Shown one piece after another: positions 26,332 to 35,157 of a stretch of 64,000 nucleotides of DNA. A program made the position numbers and the translations under genes. The notes under the pieces were generated by a model, which had not been told where the DNA came from, ran no database searches, and was given only the letters and a program-made list of their open reading frames with translations. The DNA lies in contig CANFRC010000008.1 of assembly GCA_947449315.1 (NCBI GenBank), positions 62,001 through 126,000 on the forward strand, read 5' to 3'. This DNA is from Bacteroidota bacterium (lineage in GTDB: Bacteria; Bacteroidota; Bacteroidia; 2-12-FULL-35-15). The first letter of the stretch is position 1, and every line of letters begins with the position of its first letter.

Positions 26332-26973
26332 CTACGAATGTGTTTCATCCCAGGTAGTTTTCAAGGCTTGCAAAAATGTAGCACTTTCCTGCGCACCAGA
26401 AACAGCGTACTTATTTCCAAGAACAAAAAACGGAACGCCTCTTACACCCACCTGCTGAGCTTCATAAACATCCTGCTGCACTTCGTCAGAAAAAGCTGCA
26501 CTTTTCAATACCTCATCTACCTCTGTAATATTTAAACCTATATCTCCAGCCAGTTGAGAAAGCACATGAAGGTCGTCAACATTTTTTCCTTCCGTAAAAT
26601 AGGCTTTAAATAATCGTTCTTCAGCAGCATCACCTTTGCCAGTGTTTTTTGCAAATTGAATCAACCGATGTGCATTAAAAGAATTTGCGACAACCGCTTT
26701 ATTCAAATCATACTCTAAACCAACTTGTTTGGCCATTTCTGTTACACGGTCATTCATTTCTTTTGCTTGTTCAACAGACCATCCTTTAATTTCAGCTAAA
26801 TACTGATTGATATTCTTACCTGCTTCCGTCTTCATATCTGGGTTCAGCTGAAAACTTTTCCAAACGATATCCACATCATCTTTATGCTCAAACTGAGCAA
26901 GCGCCGATTCAAACTTTCGTTTTCCTATGTAACAAAACGGACACATGATGTCAGACCAAATTTCTACTTTCAT
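26332..26973 (-). CDS. DsbA-family oxidoreductase, FrnE-like
   Basis: 213-aa thioredoxin-fold protein with an inserted helical domain. The redox motif CPFC (C11-C14) follows the first strand (VEIWSDIM). The cis-Pro loop GVRGVPFFVLGNKYAVSGAQ (about 176-195) is characteristic of the FrnE/2-hydroxychromene-2-carboxylate isomerase group. No signal peptide is present, so it acts in the cytoplasm; relatives include disulfide isomerases linked to oxidative stress. It converges with the PAP2-like gene. Confidence 0.9.
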   Translation of the reverse strand: MKVEIWSDIMCPFCYIGKRKFESALAQFEHKDDVDIVWKSFQLNPDMKTEAGKNINQYLAEIKGWSVEQAKEMNDRVTEMAKQVGLEYDLNKAVVANSFNAHRLIQFAKNTGKGDAAEERLFKAYFTEGKNVDDLHVLSQLAGDIGLNITEVDEVLKSAAFSDEVQQDVYEAQQVGVRGVPFFVLGNKYAVSGAQESATFLQALKTTWDETHS

Positions 26974-27055
26974 TTTTTAAAATGTTATTTTACTTCTTAA
27001 TAGCACTATTTCTAAAGAAACGTTCAAAACAAATCCGACGCTAACAATAAAATGA

Positions 27056-27081
27056 AAAAACCCGCATTTCTACGGGTTTTT
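27056..27081 (-). terminator. Terminator after tRNA
   Basis: Perfect stem AAAAACCCG / CGGGTTTTT with an eight-base loop, starting 7 bases past the tRNA 3' end on the minus strand and followed by a T-run there. Confidence 0.85.
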
Positions 27082-27087
27082 CTTGGG

Positions 27088-27161
27088 TGGGCCCACTTGG
27101 AATCGAACCAAGCACCCACAGATTATGAGTCTGTTGCTCTAACCGAATGAGCTATAGGCCC
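27088..27161 (-). tRNA. tRNA with CAT anticodon (Met, possibly Ile2)
   Basis: The minus strand folds into a full 74-base cloverleaf: acceptor GGGCCTA/TGGGCCC with one G-T pair, D arm GCTC/GAGC, anticodon stem ACAGA/TCTGT with loop CTCATAA, five-base variable loop, T arm CTTGG-TTCGATT-CCAAG, discriminator A. CCA is not encoded. The CAT anticodon fits elongator tRNA-Met. It would read Ile AUA if the C were changed to lysidine by TilS, and sequence alone does not decide. It is not initiator-like, because the three G-C pairs at the anticodon stem base are absent. Confidence 0.95.
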
Positions 27162-27223
27162 GGCTTTTATACTCTGCGGTGAGTTTTCCATTCAGAATGT
27201 ATAACGAATGGAATGCGAAATTA

Positions 27224-27231
27224 TATATTTG
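27224..27231 (+). promoter_or_regulatory. Candidate -7 element of HAD phosphatase gene
   Basis: TATATTTG matches TAnnTTTG exactly, 32 bases before the ATG. No good -33 element is visible. Confidence 0.35.
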
Positions 27232-27263
27232 TATCCAATTAACAAAACTCTTTGCTCCTTATT

Positions 27264-27890
27264 ATGCCGATTGATCTAAATAAGTATAAAAACATTCTAT
27301 TCGATTTAGGGAATGTTATTTTAAACATCGACTATACCCTTACTGTGAAGTCTTTTCAGGAATTAGAACTTTCTAATTTTGAAAATCTTTTTTCACAGGC
27401 ACAACAACAGCAATTGTTTGATGTATATGAGAAAGGCGAAATCTCTTCAGCACAATTTCGCTCTGCTCTAAAAACTTTTTGTAAAAAAAATACTACAGAT
27501 CATGCTATTGATAAGGCCTGGAATTCAATGCTGTTGGATCTGCCTGCTGAAAGGCTTGATTTATTAGGTCGTTTGAAGCAGACCCACCGCACTTTTTTAC
27601 TCAGCAATACCAACGAAATTCACATCATTGCTTTTCACGAATACCTTGAAAAAAACTTCAAAACATCGGATTTATCGGCTTATTTCGAAAAAATGTATTT
27701 GTCCTATCAAATTGGAATGCGAAAGCCTGACATCGAAATTTTCGAATTTATTATAAAGGAAAACAACTTGAACCCTATGGAAACTTTGTTCATTGACGAC
27801 TCTATCCAACATGTGGAAAGTGCTAAAAAATTGGGAATAGAGGCCTATTGGTTGAATGTGAAAAAGGAAACTATTTTGGATCTGTTTTGA
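27264..27890 (+). CDS. HAD-superfamily phosphatase (YihX-like)
   Basis: 208-aa cytoplasmic hydrolase. Motif I is ILFDLGNVIL: the nucleophile is D14, and the usual second Asp is Gly, as in the YihX sugar-phosphatase branch. Motif II is LLSNTN, motif III is MRKPDIEIF, motif IV is LFIDDS. An alpha-helical cap lies between motifs I and II (about 22-95). ATG 27264 is favoured over a TTG four codons upstream. A small sugar phosphate such as glucose 1-phosphate is the likely kind of substrate, by family only. Confidence 0.88.
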   Translation: MPIDLNKYKNILFDLGNVILNIDYTLTVKSFQELELSNFENLFSQAQQQQLFDVYEKGEISSAQFRSALKTFCKKNTTDHAIDKAWNSMLLDLPAERLDLLGRLKQTHRTFLLSNTNEIHIIAFHEYLEKNFKTSDLSAYFEKMYLSYQIGMRKPDIEIFEFIIKENNLNPMETLFIDDSIQHVESAKKLGIEAYWLNVKKETILDLF

Positions 27891-28013
27891 TAATGTGTTC
27901 TTTAACACTTACCTCATTCTTAAGTCGTTCTTTCAACCTAAGCCTGCTGTGAAATAAACAAGTTCTTCCATCAGCACTTATATCATTACCATATCAGCTA
28001 AGAGAAATTCAAA

Positions 28014-28415
28014 TTATTTTATCTCTTGACAAAGTTCTATCAGCACCCCATTTGTTTCTTTCGGATGCAAAAAACAGATCAATTTATTATCAGCCCCTTT
28101 TTTAGGTTCTGCTGATAAGAGTGTAAACCCCTCGTTTTGCAAGCGCTTCATCTCCATCACCACATCTTCTACTTCAAAAGCAATATGATGAATCCCCTCG
28201 CCCTTTTTATCTATAAATTTAGCAATCGCACTTTCAGGGTTTGTTGCTTCTAATAATTCTATTTTATTGTCGCCAATCATAAAAAAAGAGGTGGAAACAG
28301 CTTCTGAATCTACCTTCTCCAACTTATATGGTTTTTTGCCAAACAACTTTGAGAATAATTCATTCGACTGCTCTAAATTTTTAACTGCAATTCCTAAATG
28401 TTCGATTTTTAACAT
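28014..28415 (-). CDS. mce: Methylmalonyl-CoA epimerase
   Basis: 133-aa glyoxalase-fold (VOC) enzyme interconverting R- and S-methylmalonyl-CoA in propionate and odd-chain metabolism. Metal ligands in the expected places: H6 in IEHLGIAV, E53 in KIELLEA, H76 in GEGIHHIAFEV, E127 in VLIELCQ. The GIHHIAFEV segment and the closing GVLIELCQ are diagnostic. ATG 28415 gives the standard N-terminus; the TTG at 28421 is less likely. No methylmalonyl-CoA mutase gene is close by. Confidence 0.9.
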   Translation of the reverse strand: MLKIEHLGIAVKNLEQSNELFSKLFGKKPYKLEKVDSEAVSTSFFMIGDNKIELLEATNPESAIAKFIDKKGEGIHHIAFEVEDVVMEMKRLQNEGFTLLSAEPKKGADNKLICFLHPKETNGVLIELCQEIK

Positions 28416-28497
28416 GATCAATAGTTTAGCGTTTTTAGAAAAAAAACAATCCCGATAAAAACCTGGACTGTTATATTATTTTCAGCGAAGCTAAAAA

Positions 28498-29301
28498 TTA
28501 TTTTTTAATGAACTCGCCCATTTTATTATCGTAATTAAAATAATAAGCTCCTTTGGCAAGATTAGAGGCATCAATTGTTGATGCATAGCCTCTTTTAAGG
28601 ATATTCCCAAATTGATCGTATATCTCAAACATTGTTTCTTTTGGTGTGCTGCCGGCAAAAAATTCTATTTCTTTAGAAACTTTGGCGGGACTGAATGTAA
28701 TTTCAGGAGATGTACAGTTATAATCAACTGTTTTAGATAATTTTGGTTGACCAGTATAATCTACCTGTTTAATGCGGTATTGGTTTTTTCCTGAGTGTGG
28801 AGATACTAGGAAAGAATAGTTGTTTACTTCTGGAGTACCCTTCCCTTCCACTTCACCAACTTTTACCCATTTGTTCCAACGGAATTGCTCAATTGTAAAA
28901 GTGAGTTTGCCTGTTTCTCCTTTTGTAGACCATTTGAAAATTAGATCAGATTGAATGGACATGGAGACAATTTCAAATGTACTTTTAGGCTTTAATACTT
29001 CTGGATTTAATACTTTCGGATTGCAACCATCTTTATGTGAAATTTTCACCACTACCTTATCCCCTATCTTCAAATTAAAGTTTCTGAAATCAATTTCGAA
29101 CGCACTAAATGCAATTTCGTCTGTCAGTACATTTCCATTTACACGAACCTCCGACACGCAAAAACCTGCTCCGGATCCAGCATATGGATTTTGAATAAAT
29201 AAATTTTTTCCTTGATAGTTTCCTTCCAACACAATTACTTGTAAAGCAAAAACAGAGGATGAAACAAACAAGATAAAAACAGCAATTAGTATTTTTTTCA
29301 T
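28498..29301 (-). CDS. Secreted protein with T9SS-like C-terminal domain, function unknown
   Basis: 267 aa. A signal peptide (1-19) is followed by a beta-rich N-terminal region with paired features of an adhesin or binding domain. Segment YRIKQVDYTGQPKLS (about 180-195) resembles the strand preceding many Bacteroidota sorting domains. The last 80 residues (FEIYDQFGNILKRGYAST to GEFIKK) look like a type A sorting domain. Two cysteines (FCVSE and DGCNP) could form a disulfide. I do not recognise a catalytic motif. It is flanked by genes of unrelated function and appears monocistronic. Confidence 0.7.
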   Translation of the reverse strand: MKKILIAVFILFVSSSVFALQVIVLEGNYQGKNLFIQNPYAGSGAGFCVSEVRVNGNVLTDEIAFSAFEIDFRNFNLKIGDKVVVKISHKDGCNPKVLNPEVLKPKSTFEIVSMSIQSDLIFKWSTKGETGKLTFTIEQFRWNKWVKVGEVEGKGTPEVNNYSFLVSPHSGKNQYRIKQVDYTGQPKLSKTVDYNCTSPEITFSPAKVSKEIEFFAGSTPKETMFEIYDQFGNILKRGYASTIDASNLAKGAYYFNYDNKMGEFIKK

Positions 29302-29541
29302 TTTTTTCTATGTTAAAAACAGGAACTTATTCTTAATTGGCAGTACTTTTCATACGCAATATTGTAATCTTAACTTCAAAATAAAATTATTGCTTTTCTA
29401 ATTTGTCGCAAAATTAAAGTATTTTGTCGTACAAAAAACATCTTTCGTCAACAAATTCATAAAATTTTAGTAATTCCTTGAAAAGAAGATTTTTTGTATT
29501 TTTACTTGCTTTTAATTCGCGAATGCTGAGCCTATAAATTA

Positions 29542-30501
29542 ATGCAACAAAATAACCATTACCTATTATTAGGATTAGCAAATAACGCATCCAGCGATGA
29601 GATCAAAAATGCATACCGGACACTAGCTAAAAAATACCACCCCGATAAAAATCCTGGCAACAAAGCAGCCGAAGAATACTTTAAAGAGATTCAACAAGCC
29701 TACACCGTTTTATCAAATCCCGAGAAACGGAAAAAATATGATCTACGATTTACATATGGAAGCAGCAGTTCGTATAAGCAAAATACAGCTTCTACAGGAA
29801 GGCCCTATACAGGAAATGCCTATCAATATGCACAACAAAATGCGCAAGACAAAAAACGCCCATATGCATCTGCACAGCAGAAACGCCCAACAAAGAAGCA
29901 GGATAATTCAGAAGGGTTTCAAATAATTGTGAGTATAGGAATTGCGCTTATTCTACTCTATTTTATTATTTCCTATTCAACAGACAGCCCGAAACAAAAT
30001 TCAACACATTTACCTACAACTGAAATAAAAAAAACAGAACAACCAGCTATTCGTGAATTTGAATCGCCATACTCTGGTTTCTTTGGCGAAGAAATATCGG
30101 ACAACCAAAGTAAAAACTGCATAAACATCAAAACGAGTTACGAGTGCGAAAGCGTTGTATGTTTAGTTCAAAACCAGCAGCCATTTAAAACCATCCGCAA
30201 TCAATACATGAACAGAGGTAGCGAATTTAAAATGAATGAAATACCAGACGGCGAATATTATTTAAAAGTTTACTTTGGAACAGATTGGGATACCACTAAA
30301 CTATTTTTAAACAACCGATCCATCAGGGGAGGCTTTAAAAATGAAATAGGGTTTGTCGAATTAAATACCGGGAATGATGTTTTTAAAATGAAACAGGAAC
30401 AAGCGGGTACAGGAAGATCTTTTTCATCCTATGAAATTGCAATAAGTCATGCAAAAAATGATAAAGTAAAAACCATTACCGCGAAAGATTTTTTTAAGTA
30501 A
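29542..30501 (+). CDS. Membrane-anchored J-domain protein
   Basis: 319 aa. The N-terminal J domain (residues 6-70) has the HPD motif at 33-35 ([12 protein letters not shown]), which stimulates Hsp70 ATPase. A Gln/Tyr/Lys-rich linker (75-122) precedes a single transmembrane helix (about 126-146). The C-terminal 170 residues are soluble and beta-rich, with no zinc finger or DnaJ C-terminal domain. By the positive-inside rule the J domain is cytoplasmic and the tail extracytoplasmic. It is a co-chaperone that could couple DnaK to the membrane, not the general DnaJ. Confidence 0.85.
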   Translation: MQQNNHYLLLGLANNASSDEIKNAYRTLAKKYHPDKNPGNKAAEEYFKEIQQAYTVLSNPEKRKKYDLRFTYGSSSSYKQNTASTGRPYTGNAYQYAQQNAQDKKRPYASAQQKRPTKKQDNSEGFQIIVSIGIALILLYFIISYSTDSPKQNSTHLPTTEIKKTEQPAIREFESPYSGFFGEEISDNQSKNCINIKTSYECESVVCLVQNQQPFKTIRNQYMNRGSEFKMNEIPDGEYYLKVYFGTDWDTTKLFLNNRSIRGGFKNEIGFVELNTGNDVFKMKQEQAGTGRSFSSYEIAISHAKNDKVKTITAKDFFK

Positions 30502-30504
30502 CAC

Positions 30505-30960
30505 TTATTTCTTCCCTTCCATCTTTGCTTTTGATACAATGCGGCAAGTAAAGCGACTGATGCATGTTAATTCACCAACATCATTATAAATTTTTATTTC
30601 CCAAATATGGTTCATTCCCTTTATATGAATAGGCTTACAAATAGCAGTCACATAACCTTCTTTGACAGCTTTAATATGATTTGCATTGATCTCGATGCCG
30701 ACCCCAATGAATAATTCAGGATTTACCGTTAACCAGGAGGCTATACTACCCAATGTTTCCGCTAAAGCAACAGAAGCGCCGCCATGCAACAGACCAAAAG
30801 GCTGTTTGGTTCGACCATCTACAGGCATAGTTCCTTTTAAATAGTCATGACCAATCTCTGTAATCCTAATTTGAAGCGATTCTGAAAGTGTATTTGAATT
30901 CATCCAATCCAGGCTTTCAACAGTTGGATCGGCATACCATATTTTTGTAGTGTTTATCAT
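30505..30960 (-). CDS. Hotdog-fold thioesterase (PaaI/MenI-like)
   Basis: 151-aa acyl-CoA thioesterase. The active-site region GLLHGGASVALAETLGS holds H59 and the catalytic Glu E68, as in 1,4-dihydroxy-2-naphthoyl-CoA hydrolase and PaaI groups. GIEINANHIKAVKEGYVTA is the second family block. Menaquinone synthesis is a fair guess for Bacteroidota, but no men genes are next to it, so the substrate is open. It converges on the J-protein gene with three bases between. Confidence 0.87.
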   Translation of the reverse strand: MINTTKIWYADPTVESLDWMNSNTLSESLQIRITEIGHDYLKGTMPVDGRTKQPFGLLHGGASVALAETLGSIASWLTVNPELFIGVGIEINANHIKAVKEGYVTAICKPIHIKGMNHIWEIKIYNDVGELTCISRFTCRIVSKAKMEGKK

Positions 30961-30983
30961 ATTTTAAGCGCTTATCTGATTCC

Positions 30984-30991
30984 CAAAAGTA
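30984..30991 (-). promoter_or_regulatory. Candidate -7 element of thioesterase gene
   Basis: The minus strand reads TACTTTTG, an exact TAnnTTTG match, 24 bases upstream of the ATG. There is no clear -33. Confidence 0.4.
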
Positions 30992-31054
30992 CATAATTTC
31001 GACCAACACAGATTATTAGCGGTCGGCTTATGCAGAAATACCAATAAATATCAC

Positions 31055-31062
31055 TACTTTTG
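31055..31062 (+). promoter_or_regulatory. Candidate -7 element of typA
   Basis: TACTTTTG followed by CACCC fits the strong Bacteroidota -7 consensus and predicts a leader of about 70 bases. A TATG 22 bases upstream is only a partial -33. Confidence 0.5.
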
Positions 31063-31137
31063 CACCCTTAAAATCAATTATTGATTGAATGTGATGAATT
31101 ATTTTAAATCATGGCATTCATTTAAAACCAATTTACA

Positions 31138-32952
31138 ATGAAAAATATCAGAAACATTGCCATTATTGCCCATGTCGATCACGGAAAAACGACCCTGGTA
31201 GACAAAATTTTACACACCGGAAAATTGTTCCGTGAAAACCAAGAGTCAGGAGAATTGATTCTTGACAACAATGACCTGGAGCGTGAACGCGGAATCACAA
31301 TTTTGGCAAAGAATGTATCTGTAAGATATAAAGGAACAAAAATCAACATCATTGACACTCCGGGCCATGCTGACTTTGGAGGAGAAGTAGAGCGTGTTTT
31401 GAACATGGCTGATGGGGTTGTATTATTAGTAGATGCGTTTGAAGGTGCAATGCCTCAAACACGTTTCGTTACACAAAAAGCATTGGCTCAAGGAAAACGA
31501 GTTGTATTGGTGATCAACAAAGTAGATAAACCAAACTGTCGACCTGATGAGGTACATGATCAAGTGTTTGATCTGTTCTTTAATTTAGATGCTACGGAAG
31601 AACAATTAGATTTTAAAACAGTTTATGGTTCTTCAAAACAAGGATGGATGGGTCCAGATTGGAAAAATCCAACAGAAGATATTACCTATTTATTAGATAC
31701 TATCATTGATTTTTTTCCGGAAGCTCCAAGACAAGAAGGTACATTGCAAATGCAAATTACTTCTTTGGATTTTTCATCTTTCGTAGGACGTATTGCTGTT
31801 GGACGTGTTCACAGAGGCTCTATTAAGGAAAACATGCCTGTGTCATTGGTAAAACGTGATGGGTCAATTGTTAAATCCCGTATAAAAGAATTATTCATCT
31901 TCGAAGGTTTAGGAAAAGCTAAAACAACCGACACCATTCAATCAGGAGAAATTGTTGCAATTACCGGAATTGAAGGATTCGAAATTGGTGATACCATTGC
32001 TGACTTTGAAAATCCGGAAGGATTGACTCCTATCGCGATCGATGAACCTACCATGAATATGTTGTTTTGTATCAACAACTCGCCATTCTTTGGTAAAGAA
32101 GGAAAATTTGTAACCTCACGCCACTTGCGCGATCGTTTATTTAAAGAGTTAGAAAAAAATCTTGCCTTGCGCGTTGAAGAAACAAACTCTGCTGATTCTT
32201 ATTTAGTATTTGGAAGAGGGATTCTTCACTTATCTGTTTTGATTGAAACAATGAGACGTGAAGGATATGAATTACAAGTTGGACAACCACAAGTGATCAT
32301 CAAAGAAATTGATGGCGTAAAATGTGAGCCGATAGAATATTTAACAGTTGATGTTCCAGAAGAGTCTGCTGGAAAAGTGATCGAATATGTAAGCCAGCGT
32401 AAAGGGGATATGTTGTTGATGGAACCCAAAGGTGATTTACAGCATTTGGAATTTGAGATCCCATCCCGTGGTATCATCGGATTACGTAATAACATTTTAA
32501 CTGCAACAGCTGGTGAGGCTATTATGGCTCATCGCTTTAAAGCATTTGAACCTTGGAAAGGCCCTATCCCTAGCCGTAACAATGGTGTGTTGATTTCAGG
32601 TGAATTAGGAACTGCGATTGCCTACTCAATTGACAAATTACAAGACAGAGGTAAATTCTTTGTTGAACCAGGTGAACCAATTTATACAGGACAAATTATC
32701 GGAGAAAATAACCGCCAGGATGATATCGTAGTAAATATTACGAAAGAGAAAAAATTATCGAACATGCGCGCATCTGGAACAGATGATAAAATGCGTATTG
32801 CTCCAAAAATTCCTTTTTCATTAGAAGAAGCAATGGAATACATTCAGATTGATGAATATGTTGAAGTAACTCCAGGGTCTATTCGCATGCGAAAAGTTAT
32901 TTTGGATGAGACGGAGCGTAAACGTCAGGAGAAAAAAATGGTTTCTCAATAA
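31138..32952 (+). CDS. typA: Ribosome-associated translational GTPase TypA/BipA
   Basis: 604-aa GTPase of the EF-G/LepA class that acts in ribosome assembly and stress or cold adaptation. G motifs: IAHVDHGKTTL (G1), RERGITI (switch I), DTPGHADFGGEVERVL (G3), NKVDKPNC (G4). Domain II, an EF-G-like domain III and the unique C-terminal domain (RKVILDETERKRQEKK) follow, and the length is standard. A strong terminator follows. Confidence 0.96.
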   Translation: MKNIRNIAIIAHVDHGKTTLVDKILHTGKLFRENQESGELILDNNDLERERGITILAKNVSVRYKGTKINIIDTPGHADFGGEVERVLNMADGVVLLVDAFEGAMPQTRFVTQKALAQGKRVVLVINKVDKPNCRPDEVHDQVFDLFFNLDATEEQLDFKTVYGSSKQGWMGPDWKNPTEDITYLLDTIIDFFPEAPRQEGTLQMQITSLDFSSFVGRIAVGRVHRGSIKENMPVSLVKRDGSIVKSRIKELFIFEGLGKAKTTDTIQSGEIVAITGIEGFEIGDTIADFENPEGLTPIAIDEPTMNMLFCINNSPFFGKEGKFVTSRHLRDRLFKELEKNLALRVEETNSADSYLVFGRGILHLSVLIETMRREGYELQVGQPQVIIKEIDGVKCEPIEYLTVDVPEESAGKVIEYVSQRKGDMLLMEPKGDLQHLEFEIPSRGIIGLRNNILTATAGEAIMAHRFKAFEPWKGPIPSRNNGVLISGELGTAIAYSIDKLQDRGKFFVEPGEPIYTGQIIGENNRQDDIVVNITKEKKLSNMRASGTDDKMRIAPKIPFSLEEAMEYIQIDEYVEVTPGSIRMRKVILDETERKRQEKKMVSQ

Positions 32953-32972
32953 TCATTCAATTAAAATAATGA

Positions 32973-33006
32973 AACGCCTTTGTAGAAATACAAAGGCGTT
33001 TTTTTT
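32973..33006 (+). terminator. Terminator of typA
   Basis: Perfect 12-bp stem AACGCCTTTGTA / TACAAAGGCGTT with GAAA tetraloop, followed by a T-run. Confidence 0.92.
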
Positions 33007-33062
33007 GGGGAACAATGTCAGAATTATTAATGCGTCAATAAAAAAATGCTGTTTACTAAAAA

Positions 33063-34298
33063 TCACATTTCAAAAGGGTCATTGAGCAAAAGACGTAACC
33101 CTTCCCTCCTCTTCAACATCCAAAAACCGACTGCCGTTAACAAACTCAATCCGATAAAGAAGTAAAACATTTTATCAAATCCATATGTATCGGCAATACC
33201 TAAACCCAATAATGGGGCGAAAATATTTGCTAAGCCATAAGAAATAGAATACAATGCAGCATATTGTCCTTGACGTTCTTTTGCAGGACGGGATAAGGAA
33301 TAGTTCATCATAAATGGCATGGCGAGTATTTCTGACATCGTTATGAATAATGTGTAAACAACAGCCCAAATCATCATCCCTTTTCCAAAATGCAAGATTG
33401 CAAATGAAACAGGCAAACAAAGCACTCCGGCAATAATGAAAGAGAATATCTTTTTGTTTTTTTCCAATGCAGCTACCAATGGCATTTCGATAATTACAAC
33501 TAACAATCCATTCAGTGCCATCAACAAGCCAATCCTATCTTCATTATAGTGGCATTCCTGAGAAAAATACTGAGGCATACTAGCAAACAGTTGAAAAAAA
33601 CAAATTCCAAAAAATGCAACAAGCACTATAAAAACTAAATAAGGCCAATCACGATAGGCTGATGAAGAGCTGTCACCTAAAACAGCAGAATCTATTTTTT
33701 TGCTTTCATCTGTTCCTCTTGGCAGATACATCCATAACATAATGGCTGCCAAAAAACCACTGCACGCATCAATTACAAATAACCATTTGTAGCCAAGGTA
33801 TAAAGCAATAAATCCACCGGCAGCAGGGCCGATTGAAAATCCTAAATTAATTGCTAAACGAACTAAAGAAACGGAGCGGGTTCTATTTTCGGGAGTGCTA
33901 TTTGCCGCAATTGCTTTTGAGTTTGCGGGACGAAAAATATCTGCAGCAAACGCATAACAGAAAATAATAAGAGAAATGGCAAAAGGTGTTGTAGCAATTA
34001 AAAGCAATAAAAGAATCAACCCACTAACAATGAGCGAAAGAAACATAATGTCGAAAAAATTCTTCCTATCGGTTAACCACCCACCCGCATAGGAACCCAA
34101 AACGCTTCCAATTCCATAAAAACTCAGAGCAATTCCAGCTTGAGCAATAGTGAAGTGTAGGTCTTTTGTCAGATACAGAGAAGTAAATAACAAAACCATC
34201 GAACCGCTTCTATTGATGAACATAGCAATTGAAAGGATCCAAATATTGCGTTGAATATTTGCAAAGGATTCTGTGTATAAATTAAATATGCGTAACAT
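33063..34298 (-). CDS. MFS transporter, drug-efflux type
   Basis: 411-aa polytopic inner-membrane protein with about 12 hydrophobic helices. The loop 2-3 signature of MFS is seen as GSYAGGWLTDRKN (about 68-80), and R/K-rich loops follow helix 4 (RPANSKAIAANSTPENRTRS), a segment common in the MdtH/YajR-like subfamily. The substrate is unknown. It stands alone between two terminators. Confidence 0.88.
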   Translation of the reverse strand: MLRIFNLYTESFANIQRNIWILSIAMFINRSGSMVLLFTSLYLTKDLHFTIAQAGIALSFYGIGSVLGSYAGGWLTDRKNFFDIMFLSLIVSGLILLLLLIATTPFAISLIIFCYAFAADIFRPANSKAIAANSTPENRTRSVSLVRLAINLGFSIGPAAGGFIALYLGYKWLFVIDACSGFLAAIMLWMYLPRGTDESKKIDSAVLGDSSSSAYRDWPYLVFIVLVAFFGICFFQLFASMPQYFSQECHYNEDRIGLLMALNGLLVVIIEMPLVAALEKNKKIFSFIIAGVLCLPVSFAILHFGKGMMIWAVVYTLFITMSEILAMPFMMNYSLSRPAKERQGQYAALYSISYGLANIFAPLLGLGIADTYGFDKMFYFFIGLSLLTAVGFWMLKRREGLRLLLNDPFEM

Positions 34299-34320
34299 GA
34301 TGTATTCTATAATTAATATT

Positions 34321-34356
34321 AAAAAAAAACCTCGCTACTACAATTCGAAGCGAGGT
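34321..34356 (-). terminator. Terminator of lipoprotein gene
   Basis: Stem ACCTCGCT / AGCGAGGT with a 12-base loop, followed on the minus strand by a run of nine T. It separates the lipoprotein gene from the MFS gene downstream. Confidence 0.88.
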
Positions 34357-34379
34357 GTCGTTTAAAATATTTCCTTTTT

Positions 34380-34898
34380 TTACGAATTTGGTTTTACAGC
34401 TTCTTTTGTTTTCAATGTTTTTGCTGCATCTACCATTGTTTGAACAGCGTTTTCACTAAACACATCTCCTTTAATATCCTGGATTACATAAGGTACTGTT
34501 CCGGGTTTTACGATTGTATAAAAATGACATTCAGGTGCTGTGATCGCTGATTCCCAAAACAACAACGTTGTTTCATCTTTTACAAAACGTTTGAATTTAT
34601 TGACATCGTTTCCCGCAATATCACTTTTCATAAGTGCAATATCTCCTTCCCCTTCTTCGATTGAAATTTGAAAATCTTTCCCTACTTGAATTTCAGTCGC
34701 ACCCCAAGGTTGTTCAACGATTTCGACCTTCCCTTTTGTTGAGTCGGGAACCATAATAGATAGCGGAGTGCCATTCATTTTTAGGTCTACCTCCATCATA
34801 CCTGACATGGATGCAGTTGTTTCTTCTTTTTTTGAACCTGCGCAACTTGCAAAAAACAAAATGGAAGAGGCGAATAATAATAAAATGAAAGATTTCAT
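34380..34898 (-). CDS. Lipoprotein of unknown function
   Basis: 172 aa. Signal and lipobox FASC put the lipidated Cys at about residue 19, and the next residues AGSKKEE suggest an exposed linker. The mature part is a single beta-rich domain without cysteines except one (APECHFY). I recognise no catalytic motif. It is monocistronic, with a consensus promoter and a strong terminator, so it is likely well expressed. Confidence 0.8.
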   Translation of the reverse strand: MKSFILLLFASSILFFASCAGSKKEETTASMSGMMEVDLKMNGTPLSIMVPDSTKGKVEIVEQPWGATEIQVGKDFQISIEEGEGDIALMKSDIAGNDVNKFKRFVKDETTLLFWESAITAPECHFYTIVKPGTVPYVIQDIKGDVFSENAVQTMVDAAKTLKTKEAVKPNS

Positions 34899-34925
34899 TA
34901 TTGTGAATTTGTTATGTTAATGACA

Positions 34926-34956
34926 CAAATATAGGATATATATAGAATAGCACAAA
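34926..34956 (-). promoter_or_regulatory. Consensus promoter of lipoprotein gene
   Basis: On the minus strand TTTG (34953-34956), a 19-base spacer, and TATATTTG (34926-34933): a perfect TTTG-N19-TAnnTTTG. The -7 element lies 28 bases upstream of the ATG. Confidence 0.75.
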
Positions 34957-35157
34957 TGGTTCTAATAACAAACAATGAACAAATTATTTTCGCTCCTTAA
35001 AAAAATTTGAACTAGAAATAAATTCAAGAAGAACGAACCTAAGAACACAAAGCTGAAAAATAATTTAAAAGGCTCTTACTAATTGATTCGGCATTGTCCT
35101 AAATTTTGCTTGGCGTGTTTTGCGATATTCTATTTACTTTCGTAAAAACAATAAAAA

